Positions 25,360-34,071 of a DNA stretch of 64,000 bases are shown one piece after another; positions within the stretch are counted from its first letter, which is position 1; the number at the start of each line of letters is the position of its first letter. The translations under genes were made by a program, and so were the position numbers. The notes below the pieces were generated by a model. It was not told the DNA's origin and searched no databases. It saw only the letters and a program-made list of their open reading frames with translations. This stretch comes from Muricauda sp. SCSIO 65647 (lineage in GTDB: Bacteria; Bacteroidota; Bacteroidia; Flavobacteriales; Flavobacteriaceae): positions 1,838,501 through 1,902,500 of the forward strand of contig NZ_CP091037.1 of the NCBI RefSeq assembly GCF_021534965.1. The letters run 5' to 3'.

Positions 25360-28077
25360 ATGGATTCAATTACCAATACCAAGAGAAAAGTATACCGTTT
25401 TGGCCATCGACAGACCGATGGCGACCGAACCATGCGCAACCTTCTAGGCGGTAAGGGCGCCAATCTTGCTGAGATGAGCCGTTTGGGCATTCCCGTTCCG
25501 CCAGGGCTTACCATTACCACCGAGGTTTGTACTGAATACAACGCCATTGGAAAAGAGGCAACGGTCGAGTTGATAGCCGAAGAAGTACGTGAGGCCATTA
25601 AGCAGATAGAAGCTGAAATGGACACTGTTTTCGGCGAAGATAAGAATCCGTTGTTGTTGTCAGTGCGGTCGGGGGCAAGGGTTTCGATGCCCGGTATGAT
25701 GGATACGGTATTGAACCTTGGCCTGAACGATGTTTCGGTATTGGGCGTTGCCAAAAAAACCAATAACGAGCGCTTCGCTTGGGATTCATACCGGCGCTTT
25801 GTACAGATGTATGGCAGCGTGGTCATGGGAATGAAACCTGAAAACAAAGAAGACGAAGATCCCTTCGAAGAACAGATCCACCAAACAAAAGAGGCACGGG
25901 GCATTTCTTTAGATACCGAATTCACCGTGGAAGACTTGAAAAATTTGGTCGTTGACTTCAAGAAATTAATCAAAGAAAGAACAGGGCAAGACTTTCCCAC
26001 CGACCCATGGGAACAATTGTGGGGAGCCATAATGGCCGTTTTTGATAGTTGGAATGGAGACCGGGCCGTCTATTATCGCAAGATCAATGGTTACCCACCA
26101 GACTGGGGCACTGCGGTAAATGTACAGGCCATGGTATTCGGTAACATGGGTGAAAATTCGGCCACAGGTGTCTGTTTCACCAGAGATGCCGCCACAGGGG
26201 CCAATCAGTTCAATGGCGAGTACTTGATCAACGCACAAGGTGAAGATGTGGTGGCCGGTGTTCGTACCCCCCAACAAATCACATTGGAAGGTTCAAAACA
26301 TTGGGCAGAATTGGCCAAACTTTCTGAAAAAGAAAGGGCAGCAAAATATCCATCCCTACAAGAGGTGATGCCCAAATTGTACCAAGAACTATTCCGATAT
26401 CAAAACCAGTTGGAAATCCATTACCGTGATATGCAGGATATGGAATTTACCATTCAAGACGGCAAATTGTGGATTCTGCAAACACGAAACGGTAAGCGAA
26501 CCGGTGCGGCCATGGTCAAAATTGCCGTAGATCTGCTTAAAGAAGGCATGATTGACGAAAAAGAAGCCTTATTGCAGATTCTACCTGAAAAATTAGATGA
26601 GTTGTTGCATCCTGTTTTTGATCCACGCGCTTTGAAACGTGCGAAAGTCATCGCCCAAGGATTACCGGCTTCACCAGGTGCCGCCACGGGGCAAATCGTC
26701 TTTTTTGCCGATGAGGCCAATAAGTTCAAGAACAGTATTTTGGTTCGAACCGAGACCTCGCCCGAAGATTTGGAAGGAATGGACCTTGCCAAAGGCATCT
26801 TGACCGCAAGGGGAGGTATGACCTCGCATGCGGCAGTGGTGGCCCGGGGCATGGGAAAATGCTGTGTTTCAGGGGCAGGAGCTTTGAAAATCAACTATAA
26901 AAAACGAACGATGACCGTTGATGGGCACGAATACCACGAAGGCGATTGGATTTCCCTCAACGGCACCACAGGAAATATCATCGATGGAAAAGTGGCCACC
27001 ATGGAACCACTGCTCAGTGGTGAATTTGCCGAAATCATGACATTGGCCGACAAATATGCCACTATGAAAGTGCGTGCGAATGCCGATACCCCGAAAGATG
27101 CGAAGACTGCCCGCAATTTTGGGGCGCAGGGCATCGGATTGGCACGAACCGAGCACATGTTTTTTGAGGGCAATCGCATCATGACCATGCGGGAAATGAT
27201 CTTGGCCGATACCATAAAGGGCAGAAAACTGGCTTTAGAGGCCTTGTTGCCCATGCAGCGAAATGACTTTGAAGGACTTTTCGAGGCCTTACACGGGCAT
27301 CCCGTAACGATTCGATTGTTGGATCCACCATTGCACGAGTTTGTTCCCCATCAATTGGCTACACAAAAAGAATTGGCAGAAGACCTGCATATTTCATTGG
27401 CGGCCGTCAAGAACAAAGTCGCTGAATTGCACGAGTTCAACCCCATGTTGGGGCATAGGGGCTGTCGTTTGGGCATTACCTATCCTGAAATCACCGAGAT
27501 GCAGACCCGTGCCATTATTGAGGCGGCCTTGAATGTAAAAGAAAAAGGTATTGAAGTAAAGCCCGAGATCATGGTCCCATTAGTGGGTACTTTGGAAGAA
27601 TTTGAAAGCCAAGAAGAAGTGATCAAGCAAACGGCCGAGACCGTTTTTCAAGAATATGGTGACCGAGTCGACTATTTGATCGGCACCATGATAGAAGTGC
27701 CCCGTGCGGCTCTGATGGCAGATGCCATTGCGCAAAGGGCCGACTTCTTTTCTTTTGGCACCAACGACCTTACCCAGATGACCTTTGGCTATTCTCGTGA
27801 TGACGCGGGCAAGTTTATGTCATATTATCTTGAAAAAGGTATTTTAAAAGCTGACCCATTTGAGGTCTTGGATCAAGAGGGTGTCGGTCAACTGGTGGCC
27901 TTGGGCGCTAAGAAGGGTCGAAGCACCAAACCTGATTTGAAAGTGGGCATCTGTGGCGAACATGGGGGCGAGCCTTCATCGGTCGAATTCTGCCATGACA
28001 ACGGATTGGACTATGTGAGCTGCTCACCGTTCAGGGTTCCGATTGCAAGAGTTGCTGCAGCACAAGCAGCACTATAA
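25360..28077 (+). CDS. ppdK: Pyruvate, phosphate dikinase
   Basis: Interconverts pyruvate + ATP + Pi with phosphoenolpyruvate + AMP + PPi, allowing gluconeogenesis or PPi-linked glycolysis. The 905-residue protein has an N-terminal ATP-binding domain (LLGGKGANLAEMSRLGIPVP, about residues 28-47), the swivelling phospho-histidine domain with GGMTSHAAVVARG (about 487), and a TIM-barrel PEP domain ending in GICGEHGGEP (about 864). All match the family (about 880-900). It shares the window with pyruvate kinase (51.9 kb), the opposing enzyme. A palindromic TATGATATATGTCATA-like stretch lies about 70 bp upstream (near 25286). Confidence 0.97.
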   Translation: MDSITNTKRKVYRFGHRQTDGDRTMRNLLGGKGANLAEMSRLGIPVPPGLTITTEVCTEYNAIGKEATVELIAEEVREAIKQIEAEMDTVFGEDKNPLLLSVRSGARVSMPGMMDTVLNLGLNDVSVLGVAKKTNNERFAWDSYRRFVQMYGSVVMGMKPENKEDEDPFEEQIHQTKEARGISLDTEFTVEDLKNLVVDFKKLIKERTGQDFPTDPWEQLWGAIMAVFDSWNGDRAVYYRKINGYPPDWGTAVNVQAMVFGNMGENSATGVCFTRDAATGANQFNGEYLINAQGEDVVAGVRTPQQITLEGSKHWAELAKLSEKERAAKYPSLQEVMPKLYQELFRYQNQLEIHYRDMQDMEFTIQDGKLWILQTRNGKRTGAAMVKIAVDLLKEGMIDEKEALLQILPEKLDELLHPVFDPRALKRAKVIAQGLPASPGAATGQIVFFADEANKFKNSILVRTETSPEDLEGMDLAKGILTARGGMTSHAAVVARGMGKCCVSGAGALKINYKKRTMTVDGHEYHEGDWISLNGTTGNIIDGKVATMEPLLSGEFAEIMTLADKYATMKVRANADTPKDAKTARNFGAQGIGLARTEHMFFEGNRIMTMREMILADTIKGRKLALEALLPMQRNDFEGLFEALHGHPVTIRLLDPPLHEFVPHQLATQKELAEDLHISLAAVKNKVAELHEFNPMLGHRGCRLGITYPEITEMQTRAIIEAALNVKEKGIEVKPEIMVPLVGTLEEFESQEEVIKQTAETVFQEYGDRVDYLIGTMIEVPRAALMADAIAQRADFFSFGTNDLTQMTFGYSRDDAGKFMSYYLEKGILKADPFEVLDQEGVGQLVALGAKKGRSTKPDLKVGICGEHGGEPSSVEFCHDNGLDYVSCSPFRVPIARVAAAQAAL

Positions 28078-28099
28078 TAAATAGATTGCCTGATTTTGG

Positions 28100-28162
28100 G
28101 AACGCCGTAGAAAAGTTGATTTCAAAGGAAGCAAATCCGGAGATGACTTTTTAACGGCGTTC
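28100..28162. terminator. Long hairpin between ppdK and lpxH
   Basis: GAACGCCGT (28100-28108) pairs with ACGGCGTTC (28154-28162), and AAAAGT/ACTTTT extends the stem inwards, leaving a loop of about 29 nt. A T-rich stretch follows on the plus strand to 28181. It probably ends ppdK transcripts; the loop is longer than in a typical intrinsic terminator. Confidence 0.5.
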
Positions 28163-28165
28163 TTT

Positions 28166-28930
28166 CTATTCTATTTTTTTAAGCTTAAGTTGCGCGCCAT
28201 CAAAAACGGCATAGGTGAAATGGTTGATCCAGTCACCTAGATTGACATAGGTCGACTTGCCATTGAGGTCAATTTCTAAGGGAAGGTGACGATGCCCAAA
28301 CACAAAAAAGTCATAATGCTTCGTTTCCAATTTTCGCTTACAGTAATGTACGAGCCATTCTTTGTCTTCGCCCAAAAACTGTGCATCCGCTTCCCCTGAA
28401 ATGATTTTGTTGTTGATGGAAAGGTGCTGTGCCAACCGAACCCCCATATCGGGATGCAGCCACCGAAAGAACCATTGTGCCACAGGGTTCGTAAACACTT
28501 TTTTCATTCGCTTGAAACCCTTGTCACCCGGACCAAGCCCATCGCCATGGCCTATCAGAAAAGAAGTGTTGTCTATCTTTAGTTCTTGGGGTTTGTGATA
28601 TACGGGAATGTTCAGTTCTTCCTCAAAATAACCGTTCATCCAAAGGTCGTGGTTGCCAACAAAATAGGTGATGGAAATGCCTGAATCGGTCAATTCAGCT
28701 AGCTTTCCCAAAGTACGGGTAAAGCCTTTTGGCACTACTTTTTTGTACTCGAACCAAAAATCAAAGAGGTCGCCCATTAGATAAATGGCGGCTGCATCTT
28801 CTTTAATGCTATCCAACCAGGCCACAAATTTCTTTTCGCGCGGCAAGCTCTCTTTGGCCGTGGGCGCACCCAAGTGGTTGTCACTGGCGAAGTATGCTTT
28901 TTTGCCCTTTGGAAGAGTTATTGAATCCAT
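28166..28930 (-). CDS. lpxH: UDP-2,3-diacylglucosamine diphosphatase (LpxH family)
   Basis: Calcineurin-like metallophosphoesterase cleaving UDP-diacylglucosamine to lipid X in lipid A synthesis. The metal-binding motifs appear in order: ASDNHLG (about residue 15), GDLFDFWFEY (about 52), GNHDLWM (about 96), IGHGDGLG (about 129) and FGHRHLP (about 218). The DNHLG form in place of DxH-GD is usual for the Bacteroidota enzymes. Length 254 is normal. It is convergent with ppdK and 21 bp downstream of the oxidoreductase lipoprotein gene. Confidence 0.92.
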   Translation of the reverse strand: MDSITLPKGKKAYFASDNHLGAPTAKESLPREKKFVAWLDSIKEDAAAIYLMGDLFDFWFEYKKVVPKGFTRTLGKLAELTDSGISITYFVGNHDLWMNGYFEEELNIPVYHKPQELKIDNTSFLIGHGDGLGPGDKGFKRMKKVFTNPVAQWFFRWLHPDMGVRLAQHLSINNKIISGEADAQFLGEDKEWLVHYCKRKLETKHYDFFVFGHRHLPLEIDLNGKSTYVNLGDWINHFTYAVFDGAQLKLKKIE

Positions 28931-28951
28931 TCAGAGGTTAAAAATACAAAC

Positions 28952-30133
28952 TTAGGGTGTAGCAGTGGTGAAAAAGTCTTTCCAAACCACCGTCTTTCCT
29001 GTTTCGGCAGCATGTTTGGCGGCTTCCAAGATTTGTACGACAATCAAGTTGTTTTCAAGGGAGGAAACCCCAAAGGCATCCACAGGCAGATTTTTATTGA
29101 CCACTTGGGCCAAGTAGGCAAAAGGATCGTGAACACCCATTGGTAGTGGGGAAGCAGTAATGTTCTTTGGTCCGTCTTTTTCATTTTCGAGTACCTCCAT
29201 ATCCTCTCCATTTTTACAGATGACATAGCCTGATTTGCCATAAACTTCCATATCCTTGCGATTGTGCGACCAGTTCCAGGAGGCCTGCAAGATGACCTGA
29301 ACATCTTTATAATCTAAAATGATGGTGGCGTCATCTTCCACCTTCGGATACAGTTCAGGTTTATACTGTCTCGTGGTACAGGTCACTTTTTCTGGGGTTT
29401 GGCCTTCCAAAAACCATGTGGCCAAATTGGCACCATAGCAACCAAAATCGGTAAGGGCTCCACCGCCGTTCAAAACGGGATCTGTCAACCATTCCAAAAA
29501 CTCTTCGTTGCAACCAATTTCAATTGGCCCGGGGTGACCGTGATGAAATACCATTCGTTGAATGGGGCCTATCTTTTCTTCCTTTTTTACCAAAGAGTAG
29601 GCTTTTTCATTTGAGCCGTACCATGAGGTTTCGTAATTGGTCAACAACTGCACCCCGTGCTCTTTGGCCAACCGGGCCATTTTTTGGGCATGCTCCCAAT
29701 TAACGGCCAAAGGCTTTTCGACCATAACGTGAACCCCTTTTGGGGCAAAAAACTCGACCACTTCTAGATGCCCGTAAATGGAATTGAAGGCCAATACAGC
29801 TTCGGGTTTGACTTTTTCATAAAGCGCTGGCATTGAATCAAAGACCAAATCCATTGAATAGCCATGTTGCCTGCCATATCGCTCTGCCAGTTCTCGGTTG
29901 GGCTCTACTATGCCCACTATTTCAATGTCGCCCAGTTTTTCCCTGCCCAAGATCCAATGCACATGAGTATGCACTAAACCGATCACCGCCACTTTTAGCG
30001 GCTCTCCCTCATAATACGATGGGCTTTCTTGAGTATCCATAAGCTCATTTGTCTTGGGCACGTCTTTTTGTTTGCAACCCACGCTCATTATCAAAAGTAA
30101 AATCAGACCGATTGATTGAAAATGTTTTATCAT
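28952..30133 (-). CDS. Gfo/Idh/MocA-family oxidoreductase, predicted lipoprotein
   Basis: A 393-residue NAD(P)-dependent sugar or inositol dehydrogenase-like protein. An N-terminal signal ends LLLIMSVGC, so it is probably exported and lipidated, which is unusual for a dinucleotide enzyme but known in Bacteroidota. The Rossmann fold starts KVAVIGLVHTHVHWIL (about residue 48), and the conserved EKPLAVNWEHA motif (about 140) holds the catalytic Lys. The C-terminal domain contains LTDFGCYGANLATWF. The substrate is unknown. It lies 28 bp after a tiny membrane-protein gene and 21 bp before lpxH. Confidence 0.88.
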   Translation of the reverse strand: MIKHFQSIGLILLLIMSVGCKQKDVPKTNELMDTQESPSYYEGEPLKVAVIGLVHTHVHWILGREKLGDIEIVGIVEPNRELAERYGRQHGYSMDLVFDSMPALYEKVKPEAVLAFNSIYGHLEVVEFFAPKGVHVMVEKPLAVNWEHAQKMARLAKEHGVQLLTNYETSWYGSNEKAYSLVKKEEKIGPIQRMVFHHGHPGPIEIGCNEEFLEWLTDPVLNGGGALTDFGCYGANLATWFLEGQTPEKVTCTTRQYKPELYPKVEDDATIILDYKDVQVILQASWNWSHNRKDMEVYGKSGYVICKNGEDMEVLENEKDGPKNITASPLPMGVHDPFAYLAQVVNKNLPVDAFGVSSLENNLIVVQILEAAKHAAETGKTVVWKDFFTTATP

Positions 30134-30161
30134 ATAGATGGTATTGATTGAAAAAAATGGT

Positions 30162-30275
30162 TCAACGTTTAAACCGACGGTTATTGCGAATGCGCATGAT
30201 TACATAAATCGCAATGACCAATACGGCCAACAAGGGCAAAACGAGGTCACTGTTTAAATACGATAGAATGTCCAT
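30162..30275 (-). CDS. 37-residue single-pass membrane protein
   Basis: A tiny ORF of MDILSYLN, a hydrophobic segment DLVLPLLAVLVIAIYVIM and a basic tail RIRNNRRFKR. The layout (one transmembrane helix, positive-inside tail) and its fit in the gap, 4 bp after the enoyl-CoA hydratase stop and 28 bp before the oxidoreductase start, argue for a real gene. The function is not recognised. An in-frame extension upstream into the hydratase gene is not likely to be used. Confidence 0.55.
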   Translation of the reverse strand: MDILSYLNSDLVLPLLAVLVIAIYVIMRIRNNRRFKR

Positions 30276-30279
30276 ATAG

Positions 30280-31047
30280 CTATTTTTTAAGGTCTGAAAG
30301 AACCGCTTTCGTATTGGGCGACAGAGCCAATTGCCCTGACTGTTCGGCACGTTCAAGCAATAAATCATCCCAATGTTCGGTACCGAACCATAGGGCCTTC
30401 TTCATTTTTTCCAATGCTTCTGGATTATAAGCGGCCATTTTTTGTAGATAAAAATCGAGTTCTTTGTCCATTTCCTTTATAGATCCAAAGACTTTGGCAT
30501 ACAGACCCTTTTCTTTGGCCCAATAGGCATTTTTCCACTCTGTGGGATTCAAGGCCAGCTCTGCCAGTGCGGCTTTTCCAGCTTTTCTTTCCACGGCCGG
30601 GGCGATTACCAAAGGGGCGATCCCGATTGAGATCTCAGATAATTTTATGGAGGCCGCTTCAGTGGCGAACACATAGTCACAGGAAGCGGCAAGCCCTACA
30701 CCACCGCCGACCGTTTTGCCCTGCACACGACCGATAACGGGTTTTTTGCATTTTCGCATGGCGTTGATGACCTGGGCAAAACCACTGAAAAAAGCCTTTC
30801 CTTCCTTTAAATTGGATATGGCCAGAAGCTCATCAAAAGATGCCCCGGCACAAAAGGCACGGTCACCTTCTGATTTTAAGAGTATGAGCGATACTTCTGA
30901 ATTACTGGAAAGCGTATCAAATGCATCGGCCAAGCGCAGCAGCAATTCCGAGACAAACGAATTACTGGCCGGATGCCCAAATTCTACGATAGCTATACTG
31001 TTTTCAATTTTGGTGTAAAGACTTCCGTTGGGTCGATCTGTGCCCAT
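30280..31047 (-). CDS. Enoyl-CoA hydratase/isomerase family protein
   Basis: A 255-residue crotonase-fold protein, probably in acyl-CoA hydration or isomerisation. The oxyanion-hole motif is GDRAFCAGASFDELLA (about residues 60-75), and GRVQGKTVGGGVGLAASCD (about 103) is typical. One catalytic Glu position is retained in LSEISIGIAPLV. The start was set to ATG 31047 (MGTDRPNGSLYTKIEN); the frame is open upstream but that part overlaps the MATE gene region. It is in an operon with MATE (19 bp before) and the 37-residue protein. Confidence 0.88.
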   Translation of the reverse strand: MGTDRPNGSLYTKIENSIAIVEFGHPASNSFVSELLLRLADAFDTLSSNSEVSLILLKSEGDRAFCAGASFDELLAISNLKEGKAFFSGFAQVINAMRKCKKPVIGRVQGKTVGGGVGLAASCDYVFATEAASIKLSEISIGIAPLVIAPAVERKAGKAALAELALNPTEWKNAYWAKEKGLYAKVFGSIKEMDKELDFYLQKMAAYNPEALEKMKKALWFGTEHWDDLLLERAEQSGQLALSPNTKAVLSDLKK

Positions 31048-31066
31048 AATATGGTTTTGTCCAAAA

Positions 31067-32407
31067 TTAAGTTTTTTGGAGCAAGGGCCTGAATTTTCTT
31101 CTAAATTTAAACACCAGCGCAAAGCCCCTTATGGCCATCCAAACCACAAAGGCGATCCAAATGGCATAGAATCCCCAGCCCAATGCCTTGCCGATGTACA
31201 GCGTGGGCAAAAAGCCCAAGAATGTGGCCGTCAGCAGCACATTTCTAAGGTACTTCATTTCGCCGAGACCTTTAAAGAGTCCGTCAAAAACAAAGGCCAG
31301 TGTGTTCATCGGCAATCCTAGAATAACAATGAAGAAGATACTGTAAAAGGTATTCAAGACAATGGTCTCGTTTGAAAATATTCTCCCCAGCGGATAATAA
31401 AAAACAAAGCCGATAAGCATCAGAACCAGACTGACCATCAATCCGTAAACGATTATTTTCTTGGCCAGTTTCCATAGACCTTTATAATCTTTCGCGCCCA
31501 ATAACCTGCCGCCCATACTATTGCCCGCAGCTCCATAGCCATCGATGAAAAAGGCGGCAAAAAGCCATAGATTGATGGCAATGGTGTGTGCGCCGATATA
31601 TCGGTCACCCAATGCCGTGGCCTCCCTGACCGCGACAATCAGTGCCACGTTCAGGGCCAATGCCCTTACAAAAAGGTTAAGGCTCATAAAAATCAATCGT
31701 TTTAACTCATGATTTAATGGAAAACGAAGCTTTAGACTGATGTTTGTCTTGCTTTTCAATAAGAAAAACACCAAAATGGCCATGACCGCCTGTGAAATGA
31801 GACTGGCCCATGCAGCGCCCTCTAGGTACATGGCAGGAATGACATCTTCAATTCCATACACCAATATAAAATCAAGAACAATATTGAGTCCGGCCCCAAT
31901 CAAGGCAATGACCATAGGATAGAATGTATTTTGAAGGCCCCTAAAAATGCCAAAAACGGCAAAAGTGAACAATGTGAGCGGGAACCCCCATACCCGAATC
32001 GAATAATAACTGATACAGTAGTCAAGAATCTTGCCCGAAGCCTCAAAGAGTTTGAAAATATCCTCCACGATAAAAATGGTAGAGCCCAAAATCACGAAGC
32101 TCAATAGAATATTGAAGAAAATGGCCTGGGCAGGTAGATTTTCGACTTCTTTGATTCGTTTGGCGCCCAAATACTGTGAGATGATGGCCGAAATGGCACT
32201 ACGGGTCTGGCCCAATACCCAAATCAACATCGAAAGGAAAGAACCGACAATACCGGCAGCGGCCAAAGATTCCAACCCATCTACGGGAATATTGCCGACA
32301 ATTGCCGTATCTGTGATGGAAAGAACAGGTTCTGCTATGCCCGAAATGGTAGCGGGGATAGCCAAATTGTTTATATTTCTAAAAGTGACAGCGGTTCGTG
32401 TAAGCAT
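31067..32407 (-). CDS. MATE family efflux transporter
   Basis: A 446-residue inner-membrane antiporter of the MATE/DinF-like type, exporting cationic or hydrophobic compounds. Twelve hydrophobic segments arranged as two halves are visible, with the N-terminal INNLAIPATISGIAEPVLSI and AIVGNIP motifs of the family. Substrates cannot be read from sequence. It is preceded by a GNAT gene with a 5-bp gap and followed by the hydratase gene. Confidence 0.92.
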   Translation of the reverse strand: MLTRTAVTFRNINNLAIPATISGIAEPVLSITDTAIVGNIPVDGLESLAAAGIVGSFLSMLIWVLGQTRSAISAIISQYLGAKRIKEVENLPAQAIFFNILLSFVILGSTIFIVEDIFKLFEASGKILDYCISYYSIRVWGFPLTLFTFAVFGIFRGLQNTFYPMVIALIGAGLNIVLDFILVYGIEDVIPAMYLEGAAWASLISQAVMAILVFFLLKSKTNISLKLRFPLNHELKRLIFMSLNLFVRALALNVALIVAVREATALGDRYIGAHTIAINLWLFAAFFIDGYGAAGNSMGGRLLGAKDYKGLWKLAKKIIVYGLMVSLVLMLIGFVFYYPLGRIFSNETIVLNTFYSIFFIVILGLPMNTLAFVFDGLFKGLGEMKYLRNVLLTATFLGFLPTLYIGKALGWGFYAIWIAFVVWMAIRGFALVFKFRRKFRPLLQKT

Positions 32408-32412
32408 AGTAA

Positions 32413-32913
32413 TCAGAGCACCAACTCGTAACAGTGAAAAGGATGTTCGCTTTGTTTTGGAAAGTAGACATCAGCCAATCTTTTATATCCTCTCATTTCA
32501 TAAAACCGTTGGTTTCTTTTGTTTTGGGAAAAAGTATCTAATCTAATGGATGCAAATTTACCTGTTCGAGCCAACTTTTCGGCAAAGTCCATCAAAGATC
32601 GGGCGTGGCCATGACCCTGAAATTTGGGATGTACGCATAGACGGTGTACATAGATGTTGTTTTCATTGGGGATCAACCAGTCTACTGATTTGTACTCGTC
32701 ATCGATAAGGGTGGAAATGGCAATGGCACCGATGATTTTTTCGCCCACCTCCTTAACATACAGCTCTTGTCGCTCCACATCCCTCATAAAGGCAGTTTCT
32801 GAGGGGTAGTGATCGTTCCATTGATAAATGCCTCTTTGCTGCATAGCATGGGCACAGGCCTTTGTAATCATCAAAATTTCAGGTATTTCAGATATCTTTG
32901 CATGTCTGATCAT
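32413..32913 (-). CDS. GNAT N-acetyltransferase
   Basis: A 166-residue acetyltransferase. The acetyl-CoA binding motif is in VHPKFQGHGHARSLMDFAEK (about residues 96-115), preceded by YVHRLCVHP, and the C-terminal NQRFYEMRGYK is typical. The acceptor is unknown. It is the first gene of the leftward GNAT-MATE-hydratase-small-protein-oxidoreductase-lpxH run and is divergent from the universal stress protein gene, with 54 bp between the starts. Confidence 0.9.
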   Translation of the reverse strand: MIRHAKISEIPEILMITKACAHAMQQRGIYQWNDHYPSETAFMRDVERQELYVKEVGEKIIGAIAISTLIDDEYKSVDWLIPNENNIYVHRLCVHPKFQGHGHARSLMDFAEKLARTGKFASIRLDTFSQNKRNQRFYEMRGYKRLADVYFPKQSEHPFHCYELVL

Positions 32914-32967
32914 CTAAGAAGGTAGATTAAATTGTAAATTTAGGTCATAATCATAACAACCAAGCTT

Positions 32968-33765
32968 ATGAAGAATATATTGGTGCCGGTGGGCACGTCA
33001 CCAAATTCGCATGAGACACTTCAGTACGCTGTAAATTTCGCTTCAGATTTTGGGGCCAACATCTACGTTATGGATGTGTTTACCGTAACCACTGGCGCCG
33101 GAAATCTGGGCAAGGTTACCGAGAAAGTGGCAGAAAGCGGCAAAGCATATATCAAAGAAGTCATTTCAAAAGTTGACACAAGAGGTCTTGACATCAAGAT
33201 TGCCTCGTACAACGGCGACATCATTGATGGCTTGATAGATATTGAAAAAGAATTGGGCATTGACCTGATCATTATTGCACCAAGAAGCAATGACATCAAT
33301 GAAGAGCTCTATTTGGGAAATACCTCTGGGCGAATTATCAAGCAGACCGAAATACCAACGCTGATAGTACCAAAAGGCACCAAGCATTCTCCCATCAAGA
33401 ATATTCTATGCGCTTTTCGTTCAGGGATATTGAAGCACAATAAGATTTTACAACCGTTGATTGAGGTTACTGAAAAATATCATACCGAGGTAAACCTATT
33501 ACTGGTGAAGACACCGGGTTACACCGAAGATGATTTACAGGTAAATACCGCTTTGATGGATTTAAGCAAAAAGTTGACCATTTCTGAAAATCCGACCACC
33601 TATTTAGGCGTTTTAGAGCACTTTCAAAAAAATCAGCCAGATATTCTATGCGTTTTCAGAAGAAAACGCGGATTTTTCAAAAAACTATGGGAAAAGAACA
33701 CCATTCGTAAATCAGAGTTCTATGCACCAATACCCGTGTTGGTCTTGAGTGTGAAAAAAGACTAG
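32968..33765 (+). CDS. Universal stress protein, two UspA domains
   Basis: A 265-residue protein made of two UspA folds, about residues 1-135 and 140-265. The first has MKNILVPVGTSPNSHETLQY and the ATP-contact region LYLGNTSGRIIKQTEIPTLI; the second is more diverged. Tandem UspA proteins of this size are common in Bacteroidota and respond to stress or starvation; the molecular function is unknown. No terminator was recognised in the 128 bp before tRNA-Ala. Confidence 0.9.
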   Translation: MKNILVPVGTSPNSHETLQYAVNFASDFGANIYVMDVFTVTTGAGNLGKVTEKVAESGKAYIKEVISKVDTRGLDIKIASYNGDIIDGLIDIEKELGIDLIIIAPRSNDINEELYLGNTSGRIIKQTEIPTLIVPKGTKHSPIKNILCAFRSGILKHNKILQPLIEVTEKYHTEVNLLLVKTPGYTEDDLQVNTALMDLSKKLTISENPTTYLGVLEHFQKNQPDILCVFRRKRGFFKKLWEKNTIRKSEFYAPIPVLVLSVKKD

Positions 33766-33825
33766 CTTTTGCCTAGGAGACATTTTGAAACTTGGCCAAA
33801 ATGTATTTCCTTTGCGCTCTCTTTC

Positions 33826-33861
33826 GGGGCATTAGCCCGCCCGGATGAATCCATTCATCCG
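33826..33861. other. tRNA-like 11-bp block and palindrome upstream of tRNA-Ala
   Basis: GGGGCATTAGC at 33826-33836 equals the first 11 bases of the tRNA gene 68 bp downstream, but the rest of a tRNA is absent. It is followed by a perfect inverted repeat CGGATGAAT-CC-ATTCATCCG at 33842-33861. It could be a tRNA remnant, leader hairpin or recombination scar. Confidence 0.4.
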
Positions 33862-33893
33862 TTGAAGAAAGTGGCGAAAAGAAATATAATTTT

Positions 33894-33967
33894 GGGGCAT
33901 TAGCTCAGCTGGCTAGAGCGCTACGCTGGCAGCGTAGAGGTCATCGGTTCGACTCCGATATGCTCCA
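33894..33967 (+). tRNA. tRNA-Ala (GGC anticodon)
   Basis: The cloverleaf is readable by eye. The acceptor stem GGGGCAT/ATGCTCC has one G-U pair. The D arm has AGCTCAGCTGGCTAGAGC, the anticodon stem is CTACG/CGTAG with loop CTGGCAG and anticodon GGC at 33928-33930, and the T arm is TCGGTTCGACTCCGA. The discriminator base is A. CCA is not encoded. A terminator follows at 33971-33998. Confidence 0.95.
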
Positions 33968-33970
33968 CAA

Positions 33971-33998
33971 AAGGCACCTTTCAATAGGTGCTTTTTTT
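33971..33998 (+). terminator. Intrinsic terminator of tRNA-Ala
   Basis: AAGGCACC (33971-33978) pairs with GGTGCTTT (33987-33994), including one G-U pair, with an 8-nt loop and a T-run to 33998. Confidence 0.8.
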
Positions 33999-34071
33999 GT
34001 TTTTGGAAAACAATAACATTTTGCTTTTCACCGAACGGCGCATCGTTCATATCTTATGGGTCAAATTTTGT

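Noticed and set aside
25335-26030. 231-residue minus-strand ORF over the 5' part of ppdK
   Set aside because: Antisense to an unmistakable ppdK; Ser/Ala/Lys-rich composition typical of a shadow frame and no recognised motif.
33842-33861. Transposon end next to tRNA-Ala
   Set aside because: The palindrome is single, no transposase or second terminal repeat is seen, and no target-site duplication is visible.
33887-33894. TAATTTTG as promoter of tRNA-Ala
   Set aside because: It overlaps the first base of the tRNA, which is too close for a -7 element driving this gene.
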